Source: CAG-411 sp963643465
Lineage (GTDB): Bacteria; Bacillota; Clostridia; Lachnospirales; Lachnospiraceae
Assembly (NCBI GenBank): GCA_963643465.1
Contig: CAVIJT010000001.1
Location: 248,001-312,000, forward strand
Length of the DNA stretch: 64,000 nt
Direction of reading: 5' to 3'
A program made the translations under genes and the position numbers. Below the pieces are notes generated by a model, which made no database searches, had not been told where the DNA came from, and was given only the letters and a program-made list of their open reading frames with translations. This document shows positions 36,405 through 44,917 of this stretch, piece by piece (the first letter of the stretch is position 1; every line of letters begins with the position of its first letter).

Positions 36405-37346
36405 CTACTCCCCAATAACCTTATATATAATTTCTTTTACCTGCTTCATAGTATCCAAACCTTTTGGACGTTGTATCAAGCAAATATTTACATTTGCCGC
36501 CAAATCTACACATACTTGAAACTGCTCTGCGGGCAATCCCATAGAATCCAACATCATCCCCAGAAACAGACTATTGACAATTATATTTACTTTTTCAAAT
36601 CCTTCGATTTTGCTACATAAAATCTGATTCTTGTATTCCTTATACGCCTCATCTTCTCCATCATACCACTGTAACATAAATAAAGTATGAAAACGCTGTG
36701 GCTCTGATAAAAAAATATCTCTCCGATCTACCGCAAATTTGTCTTTTTCCGGATCAATATAAATCAAGTCTTCAAGGGAATACCCCCTCTGTAAAGCTGC
36801 ATCCCTGCACAATTTTTGTTGCGGAAAAGCCGGAAAAGCATATGCTTGTCCCTCTTTTCCCGGCAAATATCCTACGGCAATTACATCATCACTGAGCATT
36901 TTCGCTCCATCCACTAGCAATTCTGTAGTAATAGTAGATTTCCCCGCTCCGCTTGCGCCTGTAATTGCTACTGCCTTTCCATTTATAGATACTGCTCCAC
37001 AATGTAACGCTACCAAACCTTTTAAATGGGCAAACACAGAAATTCCATATCCCAATACAAACTGTAATAGAAATAAAATCTCACGATCGGAGTTGTTTTG
37101 AATCATCATTTTTCCAGAACGGTACACTGCAAAATAGGCAAAAGAGTTTCGAAACCACATATAATCTTTGTTCCACTTGCAATAAGGAGCATTTTTTTCA
37201 TCTCCAATCTCTGCAAGCACTTCCTCTGGTACTGTTCCAAATACAATATCCAGATCGTATTCCCCATCCGTCTCCACTAAAAGCAGTTGTCGAATTTCGT
37301 ATTCACAGCGAAGTACAAAACCAAATACCTTATAGTAATAATACAT
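36405..37346 (-). CDS. HPr-kinase/phosphorylase-like serine kinase
   Basis: About 313 residues. The block ALHCGAVSINGKAVAITG then GASGAGKS (Walker A, residues 130-137) and MLSDDVIAV (Asp153-Asp154) copies the layout of the HprK catalytic domain: His, a glycine-rich loop, then the DD pair. It lacks the HprK N-terminal domain and the C-terminal signature; relatives of this form are found in paeninodin-type lasso clusters (PadeK-like), where they phosphorylate the precursor. The start ATG follows GAGGGGAGTGGGGG. It lies 20 bases after the small membrane-protein gene. Kinase activity is likely; the substrate is inferred. Confidence 0.82.
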   Translation of the reverse strand: MYYYYKVFGFVLRCEYEIRQLLLVETDGEYDLDIVFGTVPEEVLAEIGDEKNAPYCKWNKDYMWFRNSFAYFAVYRSGKMMIQNNSDREILFLLQFVLGYGISVFAHLKGLVALHCGAVSINGKAVAITGASGAGKSTITTELLVDGAKMLSDDVIAVGYLPGKEGQAYAFPAFPQQKLCRDAALQRGYSLEDLIYIDPEKDKFAVDRRDIFLSEPQRFHTLFMLQWYDGEDEAYKEYKNQILCSKIEGFEKVNIIVNSLFLGMMLDSMGLPAEQFQVCVDLAANVNICLIQRPKGLDTMKQVKEIIYKVIGE

Positions 37347-37366
37347 AGCCCCCACTCCCCTCAAAT

Positions 37367-37765
37367 TTATTTCTTATCTTTCTTATCTCCATTCCCTGTA
37401 AGAAGCACTCTTGCAAGCAAACCCGCTCCTACTACGATCATCCCAACCATAATGAGATAGTTATAAAGACTGGTCTGATTAAAGTAAAAACGAACACTTG
37501 CAATAATTGCTGCTATAATGATAACTACACCTAGTACAGTAAACGCTTTTGCCAAAAAGGAATCCGGCTTCATTACCCACCAAAATACACCTATTATTAA
37601 TGGTACGATAACTAAACCGGATGGAACAGTTGCCATCCCCCAGAATTGAATATATCCCATTCCCCATCCTGACGTAACCGTAACGGAATTCAGTAACCAA
37701 TATAGTCCAGCTCCCAACAATGCTAACCCTACAAAAAATGTCAACAATGGATTTTTTTCATTCAT
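37367..37765 (-). CDS. four-helix membrane protein, unknown
   Basis: 132 residues with four hydrophobic helices (about 8-25, 48-66, 71-91, 101-121) and a Lys/Asp-rich tail. AAGGA lies eight bases before the ATG. I recognise no family. It is first in the three-gene unit with the kinase and nucleotidyltransferase, so it may serve the same process, for example at the membrane, but nothing in the sequence proves that. Confidence 0.65.
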   Translation of the reverse strand: MNEKNPLLTFFVGLALLGAGLYWLLNSVTVTSGWGMGYIQFWGMATVPSGLVIVPLIIGVFWWVMKPDSFLAKAFTVLGVVIIIAAIIASVRFYFNQTSLYNYLIMVGMIVVGAGLLARVLLTGNGDKKDKK

Positions 37766-37833
37766 ACACTATCCTTCTTTCTCTTATGTATTTTTTATCC
37801 CTTATCATTTATCGACATAAGACAATCATAAAC

Positions 37834-37876
37834 AAAGCGGATATTTGCGTTCCCAAAAGAACTTTCTATCCGCTTT
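37834..37876 (-). terminator. hairpin after tyrS
   Basis: The arms AAAGCGGATA (37834-37843) and TATCCGCTTT (37867-37876) carry an inner GTTC/GAAC pair. The minus-strand tail is GTTTATG, a weak U-tract. It begins 16 bases after the tyrS stop. Confidence 0.65.
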
Positions 37877-37891
37877 GCCACTTTTTATAGT

Positions 37892-39115
37892 CTATTTTAA
37901 AATTACCTTATGAAATACTTTCTTTCCTTTACGAATCTTAATGGTATTTGTAAGCTGCTCCTCTGTAATTCTGGCATTTTCATCCACCTTTACATCATCT
38001 ACAGAAACTCCACCCTGTTTTGCCAAACGTCTTGCTTCTCCCTTGGAAGCCACTAATCCGCATTCCATCATTAAGTCAAGAATACCAATACTTCCATCTG
38101 TAAGTTTATCCGCAGTAAGCTCTGTAGTAGGCATATTGGAATCGTCTCCACCATTTCCAGCAAATAAAGCATGAGAGGCTTCTCTTGCTTTTGCTGCCTC
38201 TTCTTCTCCATGAACTAAAGAGGTTAATTCATATGCCAAAATTTCTTTTGCTTCGTTCAACTGGCTTCCTTCCCACGAATCCATCTCATCAATTTTTTCT
38301 AGTGGAAGGAAGGTAAGCATACGAATACATTTCAATACATCGGCATCTGCTACGTTTCTCCAATACTGGAAGAACTCAAATGGAGAAGTTTTGTTTGGAT
38401 CAAGCCAAACAGCACCTTTTCCTGTCTTACCCATCTTCTTTCCTTCTGAGTTCAAAAGCAAAGTAATGGTCATTGCATACGCATCTTTTCCTAATTTCTT
38501 ACGAATAAGTTCAGTTCCACCAAGCATATTAGACCATTGATCATTTCCACCAAACTGCATGTTACATCCATAATGTTTATATAAATGATAAAAGTCGTAT
38601 GACTGCATAATCATATAGTTAAACTCAAGGAAACTAAGACCTTTCTCCATACGCTGCTTGTAACATTCTGCACGAAGCATATTATTTACCGAAAAATGTG
38701 GTCCCACTTCACGAAGTACATCCACATAATTTAATTTTAACAACCAGTCTGCATTGTTTACCATAATTGCCTTGTCATCGCCAAACTCAATAAATTTCTC
38801 CATCTGCTTCTTAAAGCAATCACAGTTATGCTGAATGGTCTCTGGTGTCATCATAGAACGCATATCCGTTCTTCCGGACGGATCACCAATGTATCCTGTT
38901 CCTCCACCAATTAGAACAACTGGCTTATTTCCTGCCATCTGTAAACGTTTCATGAGACATAATGCCATAAAATGTCCCACATGCAAAGAATCCGCAGTTG
39001 GATCAAAACCAATATAAAAAGTTGCCTTTCCATTGTTTACTAATTCCTTAATTTCTTCCTCGTCTGTTACCTGTGCAATCAGACCTCTTGCTACTAATTC
39101 GTCATATACTGTCAT
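37892..39115 (-). CDS. tyrS: tyrosyl-tRNA synthetase
   Basis: A 407-residue class I synthetase. The HIGH motif appears as HVGH (residues 45-48) in GFDPTADSLHVGHFM, and the KMSKS motif as KMGKT in NSEGKKMGKTGKGAVWL. A C-terminal S4 RNA-binding domain (DLMMECGLVASKGEARRLAKQGGV) is present. GAAAGGAAG lies upstream of the ATG. Expression is controlled by the T-box leader directly before it, which reads uncharged tRNA-Tyr. Confidence 0.96.
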   Translation of the reverse strand: MTVYDELVARGLIAQVTDEEEIKELVNNGKATFYIGFDPTADSLHVGHFMALCLMKRLQMAGNKPVVLIGGGTGYIGDPSGRTDMRSMMTPETIQHNCDCFKKQMEKFIEFGDDKAIMVNNADWLLKLNYVDVLREVGPHFSVNNMLRAECYKQRMEKGLSFLEFNYMIMQSYDFYHLYKHYGCNMQFGGNDQWSNMLGGTELIRKKLGKDAYAMTITLLLNSEGKKMGKTGKGAVWLDPNKTSPFEFFQYWRNVADADVLKCIRMLTFLPLEKIDEMDSWEGSQLNEAKEILAYELTSLVHGEEEAAKAREASHALFAGNGGDDSNMPTTELTADKLTDGSIGILDLMMECGLVASKGEARRLAKQGGVSVDDVKVDENARITEEQLTNTIKIRKGKKVFHKVILK

Positions 39116-39163
39116 CTCTATTTCTTCCTTTCTATTTTGTTTCCTTTTCTAAATAAACACAAA

Positions 39164-39465
39164 GCCCTCTGTCCATCTTTCAACGGACAGAGGGCGAATA
39201 TCGCGGTACCACCTCTGCATCAAAGAGCTATGCTCTTCCTCAACAGACATCAGTTTCCCATCATATACGCTGGTTCCCTGACTCTCACGCTATATCGGGC
39301 GCATCCCGTCTTACCCTACTAGCCAAAATTGCAGTATTCCTATCCCTACTACAATACTTTCAACATTCAAGCAAGCTACTCCAAGATGTATTCAGAACAG
39401 GGCATCTGTGACCTTCCACCAACCGGACACTCTCTGAAAAATGCGTACTGCCTTACTTCTTCTCT
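39164..39465 (-). promoter_or_regulatory. T-box riboswitch (tyrosine), leader of tyrS
   Basis: On the minus strand the leader contains the conserved T-box AGAGGTGGTACCGCG (39202-39216). A strong terminator stem follows directly: GCCCTCTGTCC/GGACAGAGGGC (39164-39174 and 39185-39195), then a T-rich stretch. Upstream, a Stem I-like region has TGAATACATCTTGGAGTAG, in which TAC would be the specifier codon for tyrosine. The 5' limit is approximate. Confidence 0.9.
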
Positions 39466-39583
39466 TCCTCGTATTACTTATATCTTCACATATAAAAAGT
39501 TCAATATACTTCTCTATTTTAATAGATGTACTTCTAAAATGCAACCGCTTTCTTTTAATAATGAAGTTCCTCTATGTACATTA

Positions 39584-39611
39584 TTACAGTTCACAGATAG
39601 GTGAACTGTAA
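39584..39611. repeat. dispersed hairpin, copy 1 (after argC)
   Basis: TTACAGTTCAC (39584-39594) and GTGAACTGTAA (39601-39611) are perfect inverted arms with a six-base loop. The same arms occur at 40736-40769 on the other side of argC. No U-tract follows on the minus strand. Confidence 0.85.
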
Positions 39612-39630
39612 CTGCATATCATCTTATTTC

Positions 39631-40578
39631 CTATAGCTGCAATCCCTTTGAAGGTTCACATCCAAGAACAAGGTTCATACATTCAATTGCTGCACCGGAA
39701 GCTCCCTTTCCAAGATTATCAAACTGAGAAGAGATTACCATACGTTCTTCATTTCCTGTCACATAAATCTTTAATCCATCCCAACCTGACATTCCGTTTC
39801 CAGCCAAAAATCCACTAGCTGCCACTTCATCATCTACTGCACTCACTTTGATAAATTCCTGTCCTTTGTAATACTCTGCATAATATGCCAACAAAGATTC
39901 TGGTGTCTCTTTTTTTGTCAACATATCTGTAAACAAAGGCACGGACACTACCATACCACTATAATAATCATCTACAATAGGCGAAAACAATGGTGTTCTC
40001 TCAAGACCTGTAATTTTCTGCATCTCTTTTAAGTGCTTATGCTGCTGTGTCAAAGCATATTCTCTACCAGAAGCATATTCCTTTGGTCTATCTTCGCTTT
40101 CATAAACAGCAATGGCTTTCTTTCCAGCTCCACTATAGCCAGAAATTCCAAAACTGCTTACTGGATAATCTTTTGGCAAAATTCCACCTGCTATCAACGG
40201 ATATACTAATGAAACAAAACCAGAAGCATAGCATCCTGGAACTGCAATACGCTTTCCATTAATCACATTTTCTCTATGTTCTTTTGATAACTCCGGAAAT
40301 CCATAAGCCCATCCTGCATCCGTTCTGTGTGCTGTAGATGTATCAATAATAACCACATTATCGTTTTCTACAAGAGAAACCGATTCCTTTGCTGCTACAT
40401 CTGGCAAACACAAAAATGCAATATCCGCAGAGTTAATCATTTTTTTTCTCTCCGCCGGATCTTTTCTAAGTTCCGGATCAATCTTTAATAATTCAATATC
40501 ATCACGTCCTTGAAAACGCTCATGAATACGAAGTCCGGTCGTACCTTCACTACCATCAATAAACACTTTTGTTTTCAT
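39631..40578 (-). CDS. argC: N-acetyl-gamma-glutamyl-phosphate reductase (short type 2)
   Basis: A 315-residue NADPH enzyme of arginine biosynthesis. The N-terminal Rossmann segment is KVFIDGSEGTTGLRIHERF. The catalytic Cys is at about 116 in VPGCYASGF, with the substrate region SGYSGAGKKAIA and C-terminal QFDNLGKGASGAAIE. The length fits the shorter AGPR type 2. No other arginine gene is near, so argC stands apart from the pathway here. It is framed on both sides by the same hairpin. GAGGAA lies before the ATG. Confidence 0.94.
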   Translation of the reverse strand: MKTKVFIDGSEGTTGLRIHERFQGRDDIELLKIDPELRKDPAERKKMINSADIAFLCLPDVAAKESVSLVENDNVVIIDTSTAHRTDAGWAYGFPELSKEHRENVINGKRIAVPGCYASGFVSLVYPLIAGGILPKDYPVSSFGISGYSGAGKKAIAVYESEDRPKEYASGREYALTQQHKHLKEMQKITGLERTPLFSPIVDDYYSGMVVSVPLFTDMLTKKETPESLLAYYAEYYKGQEFIKVSAVDDEVAASGFLAGNGMSGWDGLKIYVTGNEERMVISSQFDNLGKGASGAAIECMNLVLGCEPSKGLQL

Positions 40579-40735
40579 TGCAATTCCTCTTTTCTATGTT
40601 CTCTTTCTTCTACTACGCCCCATGGGAACAAGATATCTATTTCATAAATCAAGTAGCAGAAGTTACTGGTTTATTTTCTTATTCTATCACATTTGTAACG
40701 GTATTGCTATGCCTATCCCAAGAAGTTTCCATCAT

Positions 40736-40769
40736 TTGTTACAGTTCACTGGTGTGTGAACTGTAACAA
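40736..40769. repeat. dispersed hairpin, copy 2 (upstream of argC)
   Basis: TTGTTACAGTTCAC (40736-40749) and GTGAACTGTAACAA (40756-40769) form 14 perfect pairs with a six-base loop. The core matches the hairpin at 39584. It lies in the argC-to-sce7726 intergenic region, where no other feature is seen. Confidence 0.85.
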
Positions 40770-40822
40770 GCAGATTACTGTTCATTCATAGGCTATAATA
40801 ACTTAAACATTCCAAAAACGCT

Positions 40823-41380
40823 TTATGAAATTTCATTATAATCTCTTTGAAATAATTCTTCGCATGCCTGTCGCTTCAACGTTTCATATTCCATTTTCAA
40901 AAGCATGCGCTCCACAATATAGGCTCTGGACTTTTGCTTATATTTAGGCAAATGAAACCTTTTCAATATATGGTCTAACTCCTGTCTCCAAAGAAGGGAC
41001 AATTGGAGTTTGGGTTTCCATTTTGGATTTGATGCTGCTTCCCGAATTTTTGAAAACCGTACATTTTCTCCTTGATGTTCTACCAATATAATGCCCCAAT
41101 ATTCTGGCACATGCTCCGCCACATGTTTTCCATGCCGACTGCCTGCCACAATATAACTACGGTCACAATACGCATCATACCCTTTGATTTGCGAATCAAG
41201 TCGGGTATACGTGTCTGCATCACTTTTTATCTCTATACCAATAAACTCTGACTCGGTCACCATAAACATATCGGCTCGGGTATTTCTTCCTAAACATTTC
41301 TCATCAATGACACGAATTTTCCCAAACTGCTCTTCCAAATAATCAAACAGAGGGTCGCGGATATCTTTATCATATAGCAT
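40823..41380 (-). CDS. sce7726-family protein (MmcB/PD-(D/E)XK-like)
   Basis: 185 residues. The segment RNTRADMFMVTESEFIGIEIKSDADTYTRLDSQIKGY shows a nuclease-like Asp...Glu-x-Lys layout (RADMF, then GIEIKSD) shared with sce7726/MmcB proteins, which relate to the PD-(D/E)XK fold and are linked to DNA repair. The C-terminal half is helical and charged. GGAGG lies six bases before the ATG. It follows the HD phosphohydrolase gene by 18 bases and may be cotranscribed with the uvr genes upstream. Activity is not proven. Confidence 0.75.
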   Translation of the reverse strand: MLYDKDIRDPLFDYLEEQFGKIRVIDEKCLGRNTRADMFMVTESEFIGIEIKSDADTYTRLDSQIKGYDAYCDRSYIVAGSRHGKHVAEHVPEYWGIILVEHQGENVRFSKIREAASNPKWKPKLQLSLLWRQELDHILKRFHLPKYKQKSRAYIVERMLLKMEYETLKRQACEELFQRDYNEIS

Positions 41381-41398
41381 CGTAATCCTCCATTTTAA

Positions 41399-41983
41399 TT
41401 ACTCTCTTAATTCATCTAATGTCTTATAGTAAGATGGCAAAAATTCTTCACAAAAAACCTCCGCCTCTTCTAATTCCATTGCATGAATAGCTGTTTCCAG
41501 TGTCTTTTTTGCAGATGTAAATTCTGTATTTCCAGACTTCTCTTCTTTGATACATTTTATCAATGCAGATAATTTGTCCGCCGCTTTCTTTAATTTCCAC
41601 AAATAAGCATCTTCCTGATTTTGAAAAAATAAATCTTCATAATATTCCCTCATATCTTCCGGCAACATAGCAAGTAACTTTCCTGCTGCCTTATCCTCAA
41701 TCTGCTTAAATGCAGTTTCAATATCCTCGCTATAATACTTAATCGGCGTAGGCATATCTCCTGTTATAATTTCTGTACAATCATGATACAATCCAATCAA
41801 TGCTGCTTTTTCTGCATTCAAGCTCTTCCCAAAACGTACATTCCCAATTACTGCAAGAGCATGGGAAATCATAGCCACTTCCATAGAATGCTCACTAATA
41901 TTCTCTATCTCTGAATTTTTCATAAGCGCCCATCGTTCAATGTACTTCATTCTCGCCATCATAGCAAAAAAATGAGATTGCAT
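41399..41983 (-). CDS. YfbR-like HD-domain 5'-deoxynucleotidase
   Basis: About 194 residues. The HD set is visible: His in SEHSMEVAMISHALAV, the HD pair in GLYHDCTEIITGDMPTP and a later Asp in KLKKAADKLSALI. YfbR-type enzymes hydrolyse dNMPs to deoxynucleosides and balance nucleotide pools. I start at MQSHFFAMMARM because GGGGGAGAGGAT precedes it; an upstream in-frame extension of 21 residues is unconserved. The gene lies between uvrA and the sce7726-type gene on the same strand. Confidence 0.85.
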   Translation of the reverse strand: MQSHFFAMMARMKYIERWALMKNSEIENISEHSMEVAMISHALAVIGNVRFGKSLNAEKAALIGLYHDCTEIITGDMPTPIKYYSEDIETAFKQIEDKAAGKLLAMLPEDMREYYEDLFFQNQEDAYLWKLKKAADKLSALIKCIKEEKSGNTEFTSAKKTLETAIHAMELEEAEVFCEEFLPSYYKTLDELRE

Positions 41984-42052
41984 ATCCTCTCCCCCTTTTA
42001 TGTACAAGAACCTCTGTTTTAGAATTCTAAACAAAGATTCTTGCAACTTGTA

Positions 42053-44890
42053 TTACAAATATTTCTTTACATATTGGCCCGTATAAGATTCTTTCACTTT
42101 TGCCACCTGCTCCGGTGTTCCTTTGGCAACTACAGTTCCACCTTTGTCTCCACCCTCAGGACCTATATCAATAATATAATCCGCAGTCTTAATCACATCT
42201 AAATTGTGTTCAATTACAACTACTGTGTTACCCCCATCGGAAAGCTGTCGCAATATTTCTACTAACTTGTGTACATCTGCAAAATGCAATCCGGTAGTTG
42301 GTTCATCCAAAATATATATAGTCTTTCCGGTACTTCTTCGGCTAAGCTCCGTTGCCAGTTTGATACGCTGTGCTTCTCCGCCGGAAAGTGTAGTAGATGG
42401 TTGTCCCAGTTTCACGTAACCAAGTCCCACATTATATAATGTCTGAATTTTATTTCTTATCTTTGGCACATTTTCAAAAAATACCAAAGCCTCTTCCACA
42501 GTCATATCTAACACATCAAAAATACTCTTGCCTTTATATTTTACTTCCAATGTTTCCCGATTATAGCGTTTTCCCTCACAAACTTCGCAAGTAACATATA
42601 CATCTGGCAAAAAGTTCATCTCTATTTTGTTGATACCATCTCCCGAACAAGCCTCACATCTGCCGCCTTTTACATTAAAACTAAATCTTCCTTTTCCATA
42701 TCCTCTGGCTTTGGCATCTGCTGTAGTGGCAAATAACTCTCGTATCATATCAAATACACCAGTATAAGTGGCAGGATTTGAACGTGGGGTTCGTCCAATT
42801 GGAGACTGATCAATGTCAATGACCTTATCTAATTGCTCAATTCCCTCTATGGATTTATGCGCTCCCGGAATAGTTCTTGCCCGATTCAATTTCTTTGCCA
42901 ACGTTTTATACAAAATTTCATTAATCAATGAACTTTTTCCCGAACCGGAAACACCAGTCACACAAGTCATAATCCCAAGAGGAATATCTACATTCACATT
43001 TTTTAGATTATTCTGTTTTGCTCCTTTGATTTTCAAAAAACCTGTTGGCTTTCTTCTTTCTTTTGGCACCGGAATCTCCAATCGGTGACTAAGATATGCA
43101 CCTGTAATCGAATCTGGGTTCTCCATAATTTCTTTGGCAGTTCCCTGTGCAACTACTTCTCCTCCCTGTTTGCCAGCTCCCGGTCCTATATCTACTATAT
43201 AATCGGCTGCAAACATGGTATCTTCATCATGCTCCACCACAATCAACGTATTTCCTAAATCACGCAAATGTTTCAACGTTTTTAACAAACGGTCATTGTC
43301 TCTTTGATGCAAACCAATACTCGGTTCATCCAAAATATAGGCAACACCCACTAAACCAGAACCAATCTGAGTTGCCAAACGAATACGCTGTGCCTCTCCT
43401 CCAGAAAGGGACCCGGTGGAACGAGCTAATGTAAGATACTCCAAACCTACATCTAATAAAAATCCAACTCGTGCATTAATCTCTTTTAATACTAAATGAC
43501 CAATTTTTTTCTGTTGCTCCGTAAGCGCTAACTGCTCCAAAAACTTTTGCAAATCACCAATGGAATACTCTGTTATGTCTGCAATATTTTTCTCTCCCAC
43601 TGTAACAGCAAGAGATTCCTTCTTCAATCGTTTTCCTCCACACTCTGTACATGGACTGATTTCCATAAAAGTTTCAAATTCCTGTTTTGTGTAATCAGAG
43701 CCTGTCTCTCGATATCGGCGTTTTACATTGGCAATAATACCTTCGAAAACCACGTCATACACTCCAACACCACGCTGTCCCCGATAATGTACTTTTACCA
43801 TGCGGTCCGTTCCATACATTAACATATGGCGGACTTCCTCACTTAATTCCTCATACGGCGTAGTAAGATCAAACTCAAATTCTTTTGCCAATGCAGTCAA
43901 AATAGAACCTACATAACTACTTGGGTCCGTTGCTGACTGCCATCCAAGCACTGCAATGGCACCCTCTGCAATACTAAGACTTGTATCCGGTACAATCAAC
44001 TCTTCTGCAAATTCCATACGAATACCAATTCCATGACAAACTGGACAAGCTCCAAATGGATTATTAAAAGAAAAACTTCTAGGCTCAATCTCATCCACAC
44101 TAATCCCGCAATCTGGACAAGAAAAACTGTGACTGAATTTCATCGGTTCTCCACCAATAACATCCACAATCATAAGTCCTTCTGATAAGTGCATAACGTT
44201 TTCAATAGAATCTGTAAGACGTTGTTCCAATCCTTCTTTCACAACCAAACGATCTACTACAATCTCTATGTTGTGCTTTATATTTTTATTAAGTTCAATT
44301 TCTTCTGATAAATCATATTGATTTCCGTCTACAATTACACGGACATACCCACTTTTCTTCGCTTTCTCAAACACTTTTGCATGTGTACCTTTTCGCCCTC
44401 GAACCACCGGTGCCAAAAGCTGAATCTTTGTACGTTCCGGCAACCGAAGTATCTCATCTACCATCTGGTCAATAGTCTGCTGCTTAATGACTTTTCCACA
44501 TTTGGAACAATGCGGAATCCCAATTCGAGCATACAACAATCGAAAATAATCATAAATTTCCGTCACGGTTCCTACTGTAGAACGAGGATTTCGATTTGTA
44601 GACTTTTGATCAATGGAAATAGCAGGAGAAAGTCCTTCAATACTCTCCACCTGTGGCTTTTCCATTTGTCCTAAAAACATTCTTGCATAAGAAGACAAGG
44701 ATTCCATATATCGTCTCTGTCCCTCTGCATAAATAGTATCAAATGCTAAAGAGGACTTACCAGAACCGCTAAGTCCTGTAAAAACCACAAATTCATCTCT
44801 TGGAATCTGTAAGTTTACATTCTTTAGATTATGCTCCTTGGCTCCTCGTATGGTAATATATTTCTTTCGTTCCATTTTTTGATTCTCCAT
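42053..44890 (-). CDS. uvrA: excinuclease ABC subunit A
   Basis: A 945-residue DNA damage sensor of nucleotide excision repair. Two ABC-ATPase halves are seen (Walker A GLSGSGKSSLAFD and GVSGSGKSSLI; signatures GSLSGGEAQRIRLA and TTLSGGEAQRIKLA). Zinc-binding cysteines are at CSKC, CPDC...CPVC and CEAC...CEVC. Two starts are possible: the first ATG with AAGGA very close, or the in-frame ATG at 44875 with GGAG nine bases upstream. It is 27 bases from uvrB and in the same direction. Confidence 0.96.
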   Translation of the reverse strand: MENQKMERKKYITIRGAKEHNLKNVNLQIPRDEFVVFTGLSGSGKSSLAFDTIYAEGQRRYMESLSSYARMFLGQMEKPQVESIEGLSPAISIDQKSTNRNPRSTVGTVTEIYDYFRLLYARIGIPHCSKCGKVIKQQTIDQMVDEILRLPERTKIQLLAPVVRGRKGTHAKVFEKAKKSGYVRVIVDGNQYDLSEEIELNKNIKHNIEIVVDRLVVKEGLEQRLTDSIENVMHLSEGLMIVDVIGGEPMKFSHSFSCPDCGISVDEIEPRSFSFNNPFGACPVCHGIGIRMEFAEELIVPDTSLSIAEGAIAVLGWQSATDPSSYVGSILTALAKEFEFDLTTPYEELSEEVRHMLMYGTDRMVKVHYRGQRGVGVYDVVFEGIIANVKRRYRETGSDYTKQEFETFMEISPCTECGGKRLKKESLAVTVGEKNIADITEYSIGDLQKFLEQLALTEQQKKIGHLVLKEINARVGFLLDVGLEYLTLARSTGSLSGGEAQRIRLATQIGSGLVGVAYILDEPSIGLHQRDNDRLLKTLKHLRDLGNTLIVVEHDEDTMFAADYIVDIGPGAGKQGGEVVAQGTAKEIMENPDSITGAYLSHRLEIPVPKERRKPTGFLKIKGAKQNNLKNVNVDIPLGIMTCVTGVSGSGKSSLINEILYKTLAKKLNRARTIPGAHKSIEGIEQLDKVIDIDQSPIGRTPRSNPATYTGVFDMIRELFATTADAKARGYGKGRFSFNVKGGRCEACSGDGINKIEMNFLPDVYVTCEVCEGKRYNRETLEVKYKGKSIFDVLDMTVEEALVFFENVPKIRNKIQTLYNVGLGYVKLGQPSTTLSGGEAQRIKLATELSRRSTGKTIYILDEPTTGLHFADVHKLVEILRQLSDGGNTVVVIEHNLDVIKTADYIIDIGPEGGDKGGTVVAKGTPEQVAKVKESYTGQYVKKYL

Positions 44891-44917
44891 CTTCCTTCAT
44901 CCCTCTTTTCCTAACTG

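Noticed and set aside
34043..37765. Search for a lasso cyclase, leader peptidase or PqqD-like protein near the peptide gene
   Set aside because: None of the neighbouring frames shows an asparagine-synthetase-like, transglutaminase-like or PqqD-like motif, so a complete lasso cluster cannot be claimed.
39137..39604. Two plus-strand frames between tyrS and argC
   Set aside because: Both lie over the antisense of the T-box leader and have no ribosome site.
40569..40766. A 65-codon hydrophobic plus-strand frame upstream of argC
   Set aside because: No ribosome site, ends within the dispersed hairpin, and its composition follows the T-rich minus-strand leader.
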